Of a DNA stretch of 64,000 nucleotides, positions 10,650 through 19,942 are shown in pieces. A program made the position numbers and the translations under genes. The DNA is taken from positions 462,819 to 526,818 of the forward strand of contig OX638318.1 of the NCBI GenBank assembly GCA_951812585.1, written 5' to 3'. The notes below the pieces were generated by a model. The model had not been told where the DNA came from, did not search any database, and saw nothing but the letters and a program-made list of their open reading frames with translations. Within the stretch, counting starts at the first letter, position 1. Every line of letters starts with the position of its first letter. Origin of the DNA: Rhodothermales bacterium (GTDB lineage Bacteria; Bacteroidota; Rhodothermia; Rhodothermales; Bin80).

Positions 10650-11254
10650 CTTTTGGACCTTTCCATATGCGCGTCCAAGAGCTGCACGATGCGATCATGA
10701 CCATAGTGCGCTGCCAGTTGCTTCGGCGTCCATCCGCCGCCCGGAGCTGCCTGCGCATCCGCGCCGGCGCGCAAGAGCGCCTCAGCGAGCGCCTGACTGC
10801 CGCTGAACGCCGCCCAGTGCAGGGGTGTCCATCGCTGTGCACCGTTGAAGGTGTTCAGGTCTGCTCCTGCATCGATAAGTATGCGGCCTGTACCCGCCTG
10901 ACCCAGCATAGCAGCGCGCAGAAGCGGCGTCCATCCGTCGATGCCCCGCGCCTCGACTTCAGCGTCCCATCCCAAGAGCAACGTCGTCACCGCTTCGTGG
11001 CCCAGCTTGGCAGCCCGATGCAACGGGGTCCAATCCCCTGCCCCGCGCATTTCCACATCAGCCCCAGCCTCCAAGAGCGCTTGTGCGATGGCGGTATCGC
11101 CCATTGCCGCGGCACGGTGCAGCGGTGCCCAGTCGCCGTGCATGCCGTTGACCTCGGCTCCGCTGGCCAAGGCTGCGTGCACGGCTTGCAGGTCCCCCGC
11201 CACCACAGCGCGGTGCAAGTCTTCGGTAGTCTGCTGTAAGCCCATGGTGCGCAT
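10646..11254 (-). CDS. Ankyrin-repeat protein inside the sulfatase operon
   Basis: A ~202-residue protein made almost entirely of ankyrin repeats; five or six units are visible, with recurrent W-T-P-L-H-R-A-A...G-H/D, then A-L-L-E-A-G-A-D. No signal peptide is seen, so it should be cytoplasmic. The start chosen (11254, next ATG 11245) avoids overlap with the upstream sulfatase, whose stop lies at 11263. Its stop overlaps the next sulfatase start by 4 bp. Ankyrin proteins mediate protein-protein contacts. Given two flanking Tat-targeted sulfatases that must be matured before export, a chaperone or docking role is possible, but that is speculation. Confidence 0.85.
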   Translation of the reverse strand: MRTMGLQQTTEDLHRAVVAGDLQAVHAALASGAEVNGMHGDWAPLHRAAAMGDTAIAQALLEAGADVEMRGAGDWTPLHRAAKLGHEAVTTLLLGWDAEVEARGIDGWTPLLRAAMLGQAGTGRILIDAGADLNTFNGAQRWTPLHWAAFSGSQALAEALLRAGADAQAAPGGGWTPKQLAAHYGHDRIVQLLDAHMERSKR

Positions 11255-11262
11255 CGCCGCGG

Positions 11263-12864
11263 CTACTCGAACACCTGTTCCGGGTGGTCTTGGTACCACT
11301 GAAGTTCAAGCTGCTCCCGTGCATCCAGCGTGTCTTCGCGGCTGAGCAGCTGGTGACGATACCGCCGAAAAGCCTGCATATCTGTTTGCAGGGCGCGGGT
11401 AGTCTCCTCCCAGTGCGGGCTGCCAAGCCACTCCTTGGGATCCGTGTAGCTGGAATGCGCCGATCCTGTGGGGCGTACGCCGCTCCCGCGTCGGCCATAG
11501 TCGCCCAGCTCCGCGCGCGCCTCGTCGGCCAATGCCAAAAGGCGCGCCACGACATCGGGGTGCTGAGCCGCCACATCTCTTGTCTCGCCTGCATCTACCT
11601 GCAGATCATAAAGTGCTGGCGCGTCCATCAGCGTCGTATTAACCGCAAGCCAGGGGGCACACTCGCCGTAGATGCCCGCGCGCGACTCCGGGCGCGCAAG
11701 GTGCAGCTTCCACCGCCCGGCCCGTACGGCCTGCAGCCATGTACCAGCGTAGTAGTAGTAGACCGCGTGCGGGCTCTTTGCACCCGCGCGCGCCTGCATC
11801 AGCGGCCACAGGTTCCTGCCATCAATGGTGCGATCCCCCGGCAACGGTGCGCCTGACAGGTGCGCAAGCGTCGGCATAATGTCCATGATGGTGGCCAACT
11901 CGCTGCATGTGGTGCCTGCCGGAATCTCCTGGGGCCACCTCATGATGCATGGCACGCGCACACCGCCCTCCCATGTGGTTAGTTTGCCGCCGCGGAGCGG
12001 CGCCGCGGAGCCGGACTGATCCCCGAATCCCAGCCATGGCCCATTGTCGGAGGTATAAATGACCAGCGTGCGATCGTCCAGTCCCAGTGTCTTCAGGTGG
12101 TCCAGGATCAGTCCCGTGCACCAGTCAATCTCTTCTATGGCATCCCCGTAAAGTCCCGCATCGGAAGTGCCCTGAAACTCCTTGCCAGGATAGATCGGGA
12201 TATGCGGCATGGGATGCGCCAGATACAGGAAAAACGGCTGGTGCTGACTCCGCTCGATAAACGCGATGGATTCGCGGGTGTAATCCTGCGTGAATCGAAA
12301 GTGGTTTGGACGCTCGGTAAGCTTTCGGTCGTTGTAGTAGAGCGGCACGGCAAAGTTTTCGAATGGCTGCGTGCCGTTTACGATGCGGATGCCATAGAAG
12401 AAGTCGAAGCCTTGGCGATTCGGAGCAAAGATGTCGTCTTGGCCCAGGTGCCACTTGCCTATACAGGCGGTTGCATAGCCGCGGGTCTTGAGCATATCCG
12501 CTATGGTCACCTCGTCGGGACTCAGCCCAAAGGGAGCATCGTACAGGTGCACATCAGGCATGCCGGCCCGCACTGCATAGCTTCCTGTCAGCAGCGCAGC
12601 ACGCGAGGGAGAGCAGATCGGGCTTACGTAAAAGTCGGTAAAGCGCATGCCTTCGGCCGCCATGCGATCAATGCGCGGGGTCCGAATGTTCGGCGACCCA
12701 TAGACGCCCAAGTCGTTGTAGCCCTGGTCATCTGTAAAGACGATCACAAAGTTGGGTGGCTGCGCTGGGGCTGCCCGGCAGGAGGCAAGCCCACTGGCCA
12801 AGCCGAGCGCCGCCCCTTTTCCCAGCGTATGCAGGAAGTCGCGGCGGCTCCACAGTCTAGACAT
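11263..12864 (-). CDS. Tat-exported type I sulfatase
   Basis: A second Cys-type sulfatase of ~533 residues with C-S-P-S-R-A-A-L-L-T-G as activation motif and F-T-D-D-Q-G-Y-N-D-L-G as metal-binding entry. The start at 12864 gives an N-terminus with S-R-R-D-F-L (twin arginine), a hydrophobic G-A-A-L-G-L-A-S-G-L-A stretch and a cysteine (L-A-S-C) that may be lipidated. It differs clearly in sequence from the neighbouring sulfatase, so the pair probably removes sulfates from different positions. First enzyme gene after the receptor, surface protein and PorV triad of locus A. Confidence 0.9.
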   Translation of the reverse strand: MSRLWSRRDFLHTLGKGAALGLASGLASCRAAPAQPPNFVIVFTDDQGYNDLGVYGSPNIRTPRIDRMAAEGMRFTDFYVSPICSPSRAALLTGSYAVRAGMPDVHLYDAPFGLSPDEVTIADMLKTRGYATACIGKWHLGQDDIFAPNRQGFDFFYGIRIVNGTQPFENFAVPLYYNDRKLTERPNHFRFTQDYTRESIAFIERSQHQPFFLYLAHPMPHIPIYPGKEFQGTSDAGLYGDAIEEIDWCTGLILDHLKTLGLDDRTLVIYTSDNGPWLGFGDQSGSAAPLRGGKLTTWEGGVRVPCIMRWPQEIPAGTTCSELATIMDIMPTLAHLSGAPLPGDRTIDGRNLWPLMQARAGAKSPHAVYYYYAGTWLQAVRAGRWKLHLARPESRAGIYGECAPWLAVNTTLMDAPALYDLQVDAGETRDVAAQHPDVVARLLALADEARAELGDYGRRGSGVRPTGSAHSSYTDPKEWLGSPHWEETTRALQTDMQAFRRYRHQLLSREDTLDAREQLELQWYQDHPEQVFE

Positions 12865-12950
12865 AGCGTCAGCGGGGGATCCTGGATGCGGCCGGGGCGA
12901 CCAGACGAGTGGCACTGGCCATCTCGCTTGAGCGCACGCCACCGTGCCGC

Positions 12951-14000
12951 CTACAGCCCGAAGGCCATGGAGACGATATGCACCGACCCTAGCCGGCCAA
13001 ACTCCCAGAACGCGTAGCCCACATTGAGCGTGTAGCCACTCAAGCCGACGTTGATGCCGGTCCCCAGCGTGAGTCCCTCCTCGTCGTAGTTGAAGCGGTA
13101 ACCGCCGCGCACCGAAAACAGGTTGCGGAAGGTGTACTCCGTGCCCATGTTGACCTTCTCGGCTCCATCGTTGGGATGCACAAACTCAGCGGCCACCGTC
13201 CAGTGATGCAGGCTGCCCGCGCCGCTCTCCATAAGGTCATAGGCCGCGCCGAAGCTGAAATTGACCGGCATCCGCACATCTGCCGGTTCGTAGCCTATGC
13301 GCTCGTCGAAGGAGGCAATCTGCGTATCGGGACCGATGTTGCGGCCCACCATGGTGACGCGCAGGCTTCGAATGCCCGTATGAAACACCGTGCCAATGTC
13401 CACCGCCCAGGCACCGACCGTAGCGTCGTCCAGTGTTTCTGTGATGTACTTGGCGTTGACGCCGAAGTGCAGCTGCTCTGTCACCCTGCGGGCATAGCTG
13501 ACACCCAGGGCCAGGTCCTGCGCGGTGACCGTGCCGAGGTCTGTCAGCACTTCGGAGCGTCCGGTGGGGACGCCATCCACGAGGATCGCCCTGTTTTCTG
13601 TACGGGGCATGTCGCCATAGTCCAGGAACAGCAGGTTGACGCCAATGACACCGATGCCCTCAAAGTACCGGGCGGCAGCCATACTGTAGTAGTTGATGTC
13701 TGCAAACCAGCGGACGTTTGTCAGACCGATGTTGAGGCTGGTCATATCCACCAGCGAGGCAGGATTGGTAAGCGACGATGCTGCATCGCCGCGGCCCAGT
13801 GACGAGTTGACCCCACCCATGCCCGCCTGGCGCGCATTGGTGGGAAGCTTGAGAAACTGAAATCCTGCCTGTCCTACGCGGCTGAAGTCTGTGGGCGGCA
13901 GTCCGATGCCTGGGTCCGGGTCGAGCTGTGCATGCGCCGGCTGCGCAAGGCCTGCGATCATGAGCGCCAAGCAGGCCGAAAAGAAAGTCAGTCGTTTCAT
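12951..14000 (-). CDS. PorV/PorQ-family outer-membrane barrel, locus A
   Basis: A 349-residue outer-membrane protein with signal peptide (A-L-M-I-A-G-L-A-Q-P-A-H-A-Q) and the family signature F-L-K-L-P-T-N-A-R-Q-A-G-M-G-G followed by A-S-S-L-T-N-P-A-S-L. Alternating beta strands continue to a C-terminal strand ending V-S-M-A-F-G-L. PorV proteins accept type IX cargo at the outer membrane and help deliver it to the surface. This copy lies directly downstream of a large surface protein and a TonB receptor, an arrangement repeated in locus B, so it probably serves that protein rather than secretion in general. Confidence 0.85.
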   Translation of the reverse strand: MKRLTFFSACLALMIAGLAQPAHAQLDPDPGIGLPPTDFSRVGQAGFQFLKLPTNARQAGMGGVNSSLGRGDAASSLTNPASLVDMTSLNIGLTNVRWFADINYYSMAAARYFEGIGVIGVNLLFLDYGDMPRTENRAILVDGVPTGRSEVLTDLGTVTAQDLALGVSYARRVTEQLHFGVNAKYITETLDDATVGAWAVDIGTVFHTGIRSLRVTMVGRNIGPDTQIASFDERIGYEPADVRMPVNFSFGAAYDLMESGAGSLHHWTVAAEFVHPNDGAEKVNMGTEYTFRNLFSVRGGYRFNYDEEGLTLGTGINVGLSGYTLNVGYAFWEFGRLGSVHIVSMAFGL

Positions 14001-14040
14001 GGGATACCTCGGTAAGGATTAGCGTGCAGGTTCATGCGCA

Positions 14041-16017
14041 TCATTTGATGATGAGGAACTTGCCTGTGCTGGACTCTCCTTCGTGCCCTTGCACGTGCGA
14101 TTCGATATGGTAGATGTAGACGCCTGGCTGCACGTTCTGGAAGAAGCGCGTCAGGAGGTAGTCTCCGTGGAGTGCCGAGCCCCAGGCCTCTTCTCCAAAG
14201 CCATCGTCATGCTCGATGGTGCGCACCAGCTCCCCGGCAACCGTGTAGATGCGGATGGTGCATTCGCCTGGGATGTTCAGGAAGCTGATCCGCTTTTCTT
14301 CAGACGGATCGGACAGGCCACTGACCTGACGGAACGGATTCGGAACGACCAGCACCTTGGACTGATCGTTGCTGGGCGCAGGCTTGGCCGCCAGTGCGTA
14401 GTAGGTGTAGGCAGTGAACCCGCTTTCATTGCCGTCCGAGTCGTACGAGGTGACCCAGTGGCGGTACGGAATCCCGGGCTCTGCGGGCAGGCGATAGGTC
14501 ACCTTCCCTCCAGAGGTAAGTGCCGCCGCTTCAGCGTTGGACACATCTGCTGCTTCGACCCAGGGCCCCTCAATCCTTGACTCGGACTGGTACACCTTAT
14601 ATCCAGCGAAGTCGTTGGTACCCTTGATGGGATCCGTGTAACTGGAGGGTACCGCAGTCCAGGTGAGCTCGAAGCCTTGCGTGCCGAGTTCAGTATCGAC
14701 ATAGATGCCTACGTCAAGCTCGTCGTCGTTGCTGGCAAACGGGGCATCGCCTACGGTTGGCGGTGGAAAAGCCGAGATGCCCTCATTCCAGCTGCCCGTG
14801 CGCCTGAATCCGTCCACGATATCCAGCGCTGCCTGCCAGTTGGCCTTCAGGTTGGCTAATCCCTGCTGCAGGTAGCTTTGGGTGGCGTTCGTGCCGCCTA
14901 GTTCGCTGACATTGCGGTCCATTTCGCCGAGCGCAACCACGCGAATGAGCTCGACCGAATCTCCCGGCGCAATGTCGTAGGGCCCAATGCCCAGGCTGAA
15001 CGAAGGCACGCGCTCGTACAGGTTGCCATCAATCGTGCTGCCATTTGCATTGGCATCCTGCCAGCTCATGCGCGTCTGCTGCTTCGTCATGCGCGTGAAG
15101 ACATAGGTCGGATCCAGGTTGGTTGGCTGCCAAAACTCTTCGTCGGGGGCCCCGGGATTTTCGTTCAGGATGCGATGGAAGATGCCCTGATAGACCGTCG
15201 TCTCGCCATGCTTGTTGGGCGTGACATACACAATGTTGTCCGTAAAGAGCTGCGGCGAGTACAGGCGGCGATCAATCGAGTTCTGGATCGTGATATTGCC
15301 GGGATCTCCGCGGTCACCCGTCACATCGCCGGGGGAAATATCGTAGGTGACAGGGGCTTGATTGGGTGGCATGGACGTGTCGTCGTAGAACACGAAATTG
15401 CCCGACTCCGTGCGAAAGTTGCTGAAGCTTGGATCCCACAGGTATTCGTCGTCGAAGGAGACGCCGTAGGGTATGCCCAGGCTTATGTTGATGCCATAGG
15501 CCACATTGTAGTACCAGTTGGTAATCTGCTCCGTGCTCTCGTTCGTGAATACCTCCCGATGTATGACGAAGTCGTCATACTTCGGCAGGCTCCATACCAT
15601 GCGCTTGCGCGAAACTGTCAGCGGTATGACAGGAACCTCGGACCCGGACGGGTCCACAGAGGTGACCGTTTCATAAGAGTACTCCTCAGCCTCAGTCAAG
15701 CTTTTCGTAAAGTTGTAGTTCTTGACCTGGGTGTGATGCACGACATTGAAGCCCGGCCATCCGCCCGTGATGTGCTGCACGCCGTCTACATCGCCCGCCC
15801 AGTAGCTCAGGGTGTTGAACCAGTTGGATGGTGCTTCAAAGTACCCGGGATAGGAGGCCAGCCAGATCGGCGGGTTGGGCACAGCTTCACTGATGACCGT
15901 CCAGAACTTGCCGCGCGTGAAGGAGTGATCCGTACTGCTCTGGCCAAAGGCCGCTACGCAGGGCAGCCCGACCAATAAGGCAACGAGCAGTGCGCTATGT
16001 CTTGTGTAGGTGCTCAT
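14041..16017 (-). CDS. Large surface protein with Fn3-like region and type IX-like C-terminal domain ('YDDF' family), locus A
   Basis: A 658-residue protein with a signal peptide (L-L-V-G-L-P-C-V-A-A-F-G-Q). Residues ~130-190 contain a conserved block, K-R-M-V-W-S-L-P-K-Y-D-D-F-V-I, recurring in the locus B paralogue as S-Y-P-D-Y-D-D-F-I-I. Residues ~450-560 resemble a fibronectin type III domain (Y-K-V-Y-Q-S...G-P-W...). The C-terminus (V-V-P-N-P-F-R, then I-R-I-Y-T-V-A-G-E-L-V, then G-V-Y-I-Y-H-I) has the form of a type IX/FlgD-like sorting domain. I do not recognise a named function. Its place between TonB receptor and PorV suggests a surface glycan-binding role like SusD, without SusD homology. 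Confidence 0.75.
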   Translation of the reverse strand: MSTYTRHSALLVALLVGLPCVAAFGQSSTDHSFTRGKFWTVISEAVPNPPIWLASYPGYFEAPSNWFNTLSYWAGDVDGVQHITGGWPGFNVVHHTQVKNYNFTKSLTEAEEYSYETVTSVDPSGSEVPVIPLTVSRKRMVWSLPKYDDFVIHREVFTNESTEQITNWYYNVAYGINISLGIPYGVSFDDEYLWDPSFSNFRTESGNFVFYDDTSMPPNQAPVTYDISPGDVTGDRGDPGNITIQNSIDRRLYSPQLFTDNIVYVTPNKHGETTVYQGIFHRILNENPGAPDEEFWQPTNLDPTYVFTRMTKQQTRMSWQDANANGSTIDGNLYERVPSFSLGIGPYDIAPGDSVELIRVVALGEMDRNVSELGGTNATQSYLQQGLANLKANWQAALDIVDGFRRTGSWNEGISAFPPPTVGDAPFASNDDELDVGIYVDTELGTQGFELTWTAVPSSYTDPIKGTNDFAGYKVYQSESRIEGPWVEAADVSNAEAAALTSGGKVTYRLPAEPGIPYRHWVTSYDSDGNESGFTAYTYYALAAKPAPSNDQSKVLVVPNPFRQVSGLSDPSEEKRISFLNIPGECTIRIYTVAGELVRTIEHDDGFGEEAWGSALHGDYLLTRFFQNVQPGVYIYHIESHVQGHEGESSTGKFLIIK

Positions 16018-16063
16018 CTATTCAGACTCCGGTTAAAGGGTGATGAAATGATTCCAGGCACAC

Positions 16064-19000
16064 CTAAAACGTCACCTGGAGTCCGAAATAGACCTGCCTT
16101 GGCAAGAGTCCCTGATTGTACCAGTCCCATTCGCTTTCCTCGCCGGTGGTCGGATTGACCGGCAGCTTGCCTTCTTCGTGATAGGTCTCCAGCGCGTTGC
16201 CGGTCAAGAAGTTGAGCCGCTTCGAATTAAGCACGTTGTGCACATCGATGCTGAACTCCATATGCGCACCGCCGGGTACTGCAACAGCCTTGGAGAGGCG
16301 CAAGTTGGTATTATGGTGCGGCTTCCAGCGCCGGTTGTTGGGCTCTGTGGAAAAGTCTCCCGGCGAGTGGTACGTATAGCGGTGGCCGCTCGCATAGACG
16401 TAGTAGGCATTGAGATGCCAGTCGCCAAACGGATGGAAGGATCCGAGCGCCGGCCCCAAATCCGTCGGCGAGAAGAGGTTCGCGATCACCTTGACGCTGG
16501 TAGTCGGATTCCAGGTGTCGTTGTTGGTGCCCGACAGGCCTTTGTCGCTGAGGCTTACGCCATGCAGCGTATGGGGCCGTACGGGATTACCTTCCTCGTC
16601 TGTGATGAAGATCTGCCTGAAGCCGTATTGTCCCGAGCGCACGAATGACCGATTGAAGATGATCCGCGCGCGGGCATGCTGCAGGAACAGGGAGTGCAGG
16701 GACAACTCCAGACCGCGCACATCCACATAGCCCCCATTGGAGGTGACGCGACTGCGGCCACCACCCGGCGCAAACCCGAAGGGGTTCGCCGCATCCCAAT
16801 GCACCTCCGTGGTGACCGACCCGCCGACGCCGAAGAGGTTGTCACCGATGTTGTTGGGAGACTGCCGCACCCCCAGCGAAGTCAGGTTCTTTCCGTCCCT
16901 GTAATAGACCGTTGCGTCCAGGTTTGCAATACCCGGAATGTGCTGATCGAAGCCGAGTTCGTACTGGATAATCTTTTCGAAGGCGAGGTCCGGATTGCCC
17001 GTGTTGGTGTTCGGGTGGTAGAACACGAAAGTATATTGCGCCGTGTCCGGCGAGGCATGCGGGGCCCCGGCGGACGAGCCGAAGACATGGAACACGGTAG
17101 GCCCGCCCCCGATAAGCTGCCAGGCCGGGCGCTGGTTGAAGTGGCCGTAGGCGAAATGCAGCACTGTGTTTTCTGTGATCGGGTGGGAAATGCCGAAACG
17201 CGGGGACACGACGGCCTTGGAGGCCGTAGACACGCCGTGCTCATCGTCGGTATAGGTCACAATATCCGCGGGCGGCGCGTTGAGCATGTTGGTGATCATG
17301 GCGGGATCAAAGATGGACGGTGCCACTTTCGTGTTGGCATTGAAGACATCGAGGCGCAATCCGGCGTTGATCACCATACCGTTGGCCTCGATCTTGCCCT
17401 GTGCATACGCCGCGGCGTCCCACGGATAGAAGTCGGGCCTGGTCGCATGGTTGGAGTATATGGCACCCGGCATGGCGCCTGACTTGAACCGCTTGGACAC
17501 ATACTGCGGCGAATACATCGCCCCGGTCTTGAGTTGGAAGAAGCGGTTGATCTGGTTCGTATAGTCGGCCTTGAATACCCCGGCGTCTGATTCAACCATG
17601 AGCTGGAAGATGCCCGGATGTCCGCGGTGAAATATGGGCGGCAGCAGAAACAGCGGATTGCCGGGAATCATGGTCTCGTCCCACGCCGTTCCGAAGCTCT
17701 CGGAATCTGGATCATAGACATCGCTGGCTTCCAACTGCTTGAAGTTGTTGCGATCCAGATCCATGGACGTATAGCTTATCTGGACATCCAGGTAGGAGGC
17801 CGGATTGAATACATGGGACCATTTGAGTTGCCCGCTCTTGAGCCGCATGTACTCCGGCGGCGAAGGCAGCTGGAAGATGTGGGAGGTACCGTAAGGCCAG
17901 TATTTGAAGGTGGCATAGCCGGAATAGTAGAACGGTGCCGGACCCCAGAGACCGGCTATGAACGAGTCCTCGCTGGACCAGTAGCTTAGCCGGGGTCCCT
18001 CAGTGTTATTGAATCCCTGAAGCAGGCCTGAGAATTCCAGCCGGTTGCTTCGGGAGAGCCGATAGTCCAGCTTTCCCTGGTAGTTCCAGTCTCTGGAAAA
18101 CGGCAGGTAGGCCGGAAATTCAGGGGCATCCTTTAGAAACTTGCCCGACAGCAGAAAGCTGAGCCCGCGGGTTATCGGTCCGTAGATGGTGGCTTCCGTT
18201 TCCCAGGTTGGGCGCTCCGCATAGCGCTGCATGTTTTTTGATGGGTCCCCAAAGAGGTCTCCAGAGATAAAGGCCGTCCAGGCGTTCAGACGCTCCTGCG
18301 GCGTCTTGTTGACCCAGTCGCCCCCGCCGGTATTCTCCGTCCAGTAGTCCAGGGTCGCCATCGTAGCCCATTCGTAGTTCTCCTTGCTGTAGATATTGCG
18401 GCCCCAGTGGTACTTCCCCGGGGGTCGCAGGCGGGCGCGTACTGTGCCATGCAGGCGATCAGTCGCCGACTTGGTAACGATGTTGATGACTGCACCCATG
18501 GCGCGGCCGTATTCCGCATTCCAGCCTCCGGTCAGGACTTCCAGCTCGGATATCGCTGTGGTGTTGACACCCGTCAGATTGACGCCGGACACGTTGTCAC
18601 GCAGGCTGAGCCCATCCATATAGTAGCTGTCCTCCAGGCCAAAGCCTCCGCGAATGCCGCCGTTGATGTTGGTGGCTGCCTGGATTTCGATGGCCTCTAG
18701 GACGGTTTTGGCCCAGCTGTTGGCAAGCTCTTCGCCGCTCATGCGCTCTTTGCTGCCGGTCAGGTCCACCTCTACGGGCGGCCGATCGGCTGTCACGATG
18801 AGCTCGTCGGTTTCGACGGTCGCTTCGGTCATTTCAAAGTGGACCGGTGTGGTCTGACCGATGAAGACCCGAGCATCCGTCTTCGTCACGGTGACAAAAC
18901 CGATGATCGACGCTTGGACGGCGTGCAGCCCGGGGGGCACCCGCAGTATGAAGTAGTTGCCTTCCACATCGGTAGATGCCCCGAGGGTCGTGCCGACCAC

Positions 19001-19144
19001 GACGACATTGACACCCGGCAAGGGGTCGCCGGTGTTGGCATCGGTGATGGTACCCGCGATCTTGCCTGCCTGGGACTGGGCCAGGGCTACGCCCTGACAG
19101 GCCACAAGTGCGGCGATAAGGAGGGGAGGCAGTCTCGTAAGCAT
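16064..19144 (-). CDS. TonB-dependent outer-membrane receptor, locus A
   Basis: The ~1026-residue product starts (ATG at 19144) with a signal peptide ending V-A-L-A-Q and a carboxypeptidase-regulatory-like domain (G-K-I-A-G-T-I-T-D-A-N-T-G-D-P-L-P-G-V-N-V, ~25-110). The plug follows (A-E-Y-G-R-A-M-G-A-V-I-N-I-V-T-K, ~210-225) and then a long beta-barrel ending in V-Y-F-G-L-Q-V-T-F. It imports large substrates energised by TonB. There is no SusD gene next to it; a YDDF surface protein and a PorV-like barrel follow at 46 and 40 bp spacing. A LacI-type palindrome and a TTG/TAnnTTTG promoter are visible upstream. Alternative in-frame starts extend to 19291 but lack a signal peptide. Confidence 0.92.
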   Translation of the reverse strand: MLTRLPPLLIAALVACQGVALAQSQAGKIAGTITDANTGDPLPGVNVVVVGTTLGASTDVEGNYFILRVPPGLHAVQASIIGFVTVTKTDARVFIGQTTPVHFEMTEATVETDELIVTADRPPVEVDLTGSKERMSGEELANSWAKTVLEAIEIQAATNINGGIRGGFGLEDSYYMDGLSLRDNVSGVNLTGVNTTAISELEVLTGGWNAEYGRAMGAVINIVTKSATDRLHGTVRARLRPPGKYHWGRNIYSKENYEWATMATLDYWTENTGGGDWVNKTPQERLNAWTAFISGDLFGDPSKNMQRYAERPTWETEATIYGPITRGLSFLLSGKFLKDAPEFPAYLPFSRDWNYQGKLDYRLSRSNRLEFSGLLQGFNNTEGPRLSYWSSEDSFIAGLWGPAPFYYSGYATFKYWPYGTSHIFQLPSPPEYMRLKSGQLKWSHVFNPASYLDVQISYTSMDLDRNNFKQLEASDVYDPDSESFGTAWDETMIPGNPLFLLPPIFHRGHPGIFQLMVESDAGVFKADYTNQINRFFQLKTGAMYSPQYVSKRFKSGAMPGAIYSNHATRPDFYPWDAAAYAQGKIEANGMVINAGLRLDVFNANTKVAPSIFDPAMITNMLNAPPADIVTYTDDEHGVSTASKAVVSPRFGISHPITENTVLHFAYGHFNQRPAWQLIGGGPTVFHVFGSSAGAPHASPDTAQYTFVFYHPNTNTGNPDLAFEKIIQYELGFDQHIPGIANLDATVYYRDGKNLTSLGVRQSPNNIGDNLFGVGGSVTTEVHWDAANPFGFAPGGGRSRVTSNGGYVDVRGLELSLHSLFLQHARARIIFNRSFVRSGQYGFRQIFITDEEGNPVRPHTLHGVSLSDKGLSGTNNDTWNPTTSVKVIANLFSPTDLGPALGSFHPFGDWHLNAYYVYASGHRYTYHSPGDFSTEPNNRRWKPHHNTNLRLSKAVAVPGGAHMEFSIDVHNVLNSKRLNFLTGNALETYHEEGKLPVNPTTGEESEWDWYNQGLLPRQVYFGLQVTF

Positions 19145-19215
19145 GATTGATCTCGTTCTGCTAGCAGGATCATCCGTGCAGGAGCACGAGGCAGCGCAAG
19201 GAGCAATCCGCTCGA

Positions 19216-19229
19216 TGTTAACGCTAACA
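19216..19229. promoter_or_regulatory. LacI-type operator in front of locus A receptor
   Basis: TGTTAACGCTAACA is a 14-bp near-perfect palindrome with a central CG, differing from full symmetry at only one base pair. This is the form of LacI-family operators. It lies 72 bp upstream of the receptor ATG and about 60 bp downstream of the candidate -7 box, a position suited to repression. Confidence 0.5.
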
Positions 19230-19288
19230 CGTCGCCATGCAGGCAGCAGACCTGCCTGCACTCTGGGAACTACCCACGCCACCAGTAT

Positions 19289-19319
19289 CAAAACTATTGC
19301 GCAAATCGAGCAATATCAA
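19289..19319 (-). promoter_or_regulatory. Bacteroidota-type promoter for locus A
   Basis: Read on the minus strand, TTG (complement of 19317-19319), 20 bases, then TAGTTTTG (complement of 19289-19296). This fits the TTG / TAnnTTTG arrangement used by the primary sigma factor of Bacteroidota. It leaves a leader of ~140 bases containing the palindrome at 19216-19229. Confidence 0.5.
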
Positions 19320-19379
19320 GGTTTCGTTATTTTTTTTCCATGGAAAGTTCTGCCGTGCCCTTCGAAGCCTGGGAACGTG

Positions 19380-19942
19380 CACGATGCACACGTAGCGCTG
19401 TAGAAGGGTGTACCCCCCAGGGGCGGACCGCTGCTTCGCCTGTTGCGGTCGTAAGCCAGCAGGCGTGTCCCGCACGCTGGCGCCCGGACTCCTTCGCGCC
19501 GCGCCGGGGCGCATCGACTGGCGGGGCCGTTCATTCCGCCAATGAGGTGCGCAGATCCGCGAGGGGATCCACGCGCCGCCATTTTCGAGGACCGGCCGTA
19601 GCCGCAAGGACGACGGCTCCTTCGCAGGCACACAGACGCGGCGACTCATGCCCCATGTGCTTCGCATTCTTGGCTGCCGCGGGGCTCGGAGAGTCCCGCG
19701 ACAGCCGTGCAGGAATATGGACGCACCGCTGCTGCTTTGGCGCGCCTAGCCGCAGGGACCGGGTCCATGCAGGCCCCTGGACACGCGGAACGGTGCAGTT
19801 ACTCGGTCGACACAGATGCGCTGAGGTCCACGGCAGCGCACAGGGCGAATGAGTCCGCAGCGCCGCGGGGTTCAACTTGCCGGGTGGCACGGTGCGGCAA
19901 CAACAGGTATATTGTGGCGCACCTTGTCCATTGCGTTCTCCT
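19380..19942. other. GC-rich divergent intergenic region
   Basis: Between the divergent receptor (minus) and PL17 (plus) genes I see no convincing gene; the open frames here look like GC-rich shadows. A TATATTG sequence near 19911 could be part of the PL17 promoter, but no well-spaced partner box is found. Confidence 0.4.

Noticed and set aside
19224-19667. Minus-strand open frame upstream of the receptor
   Set aside because: Arginine/proline-rich shadow that includes the promoter and operator of locus A; no homology.
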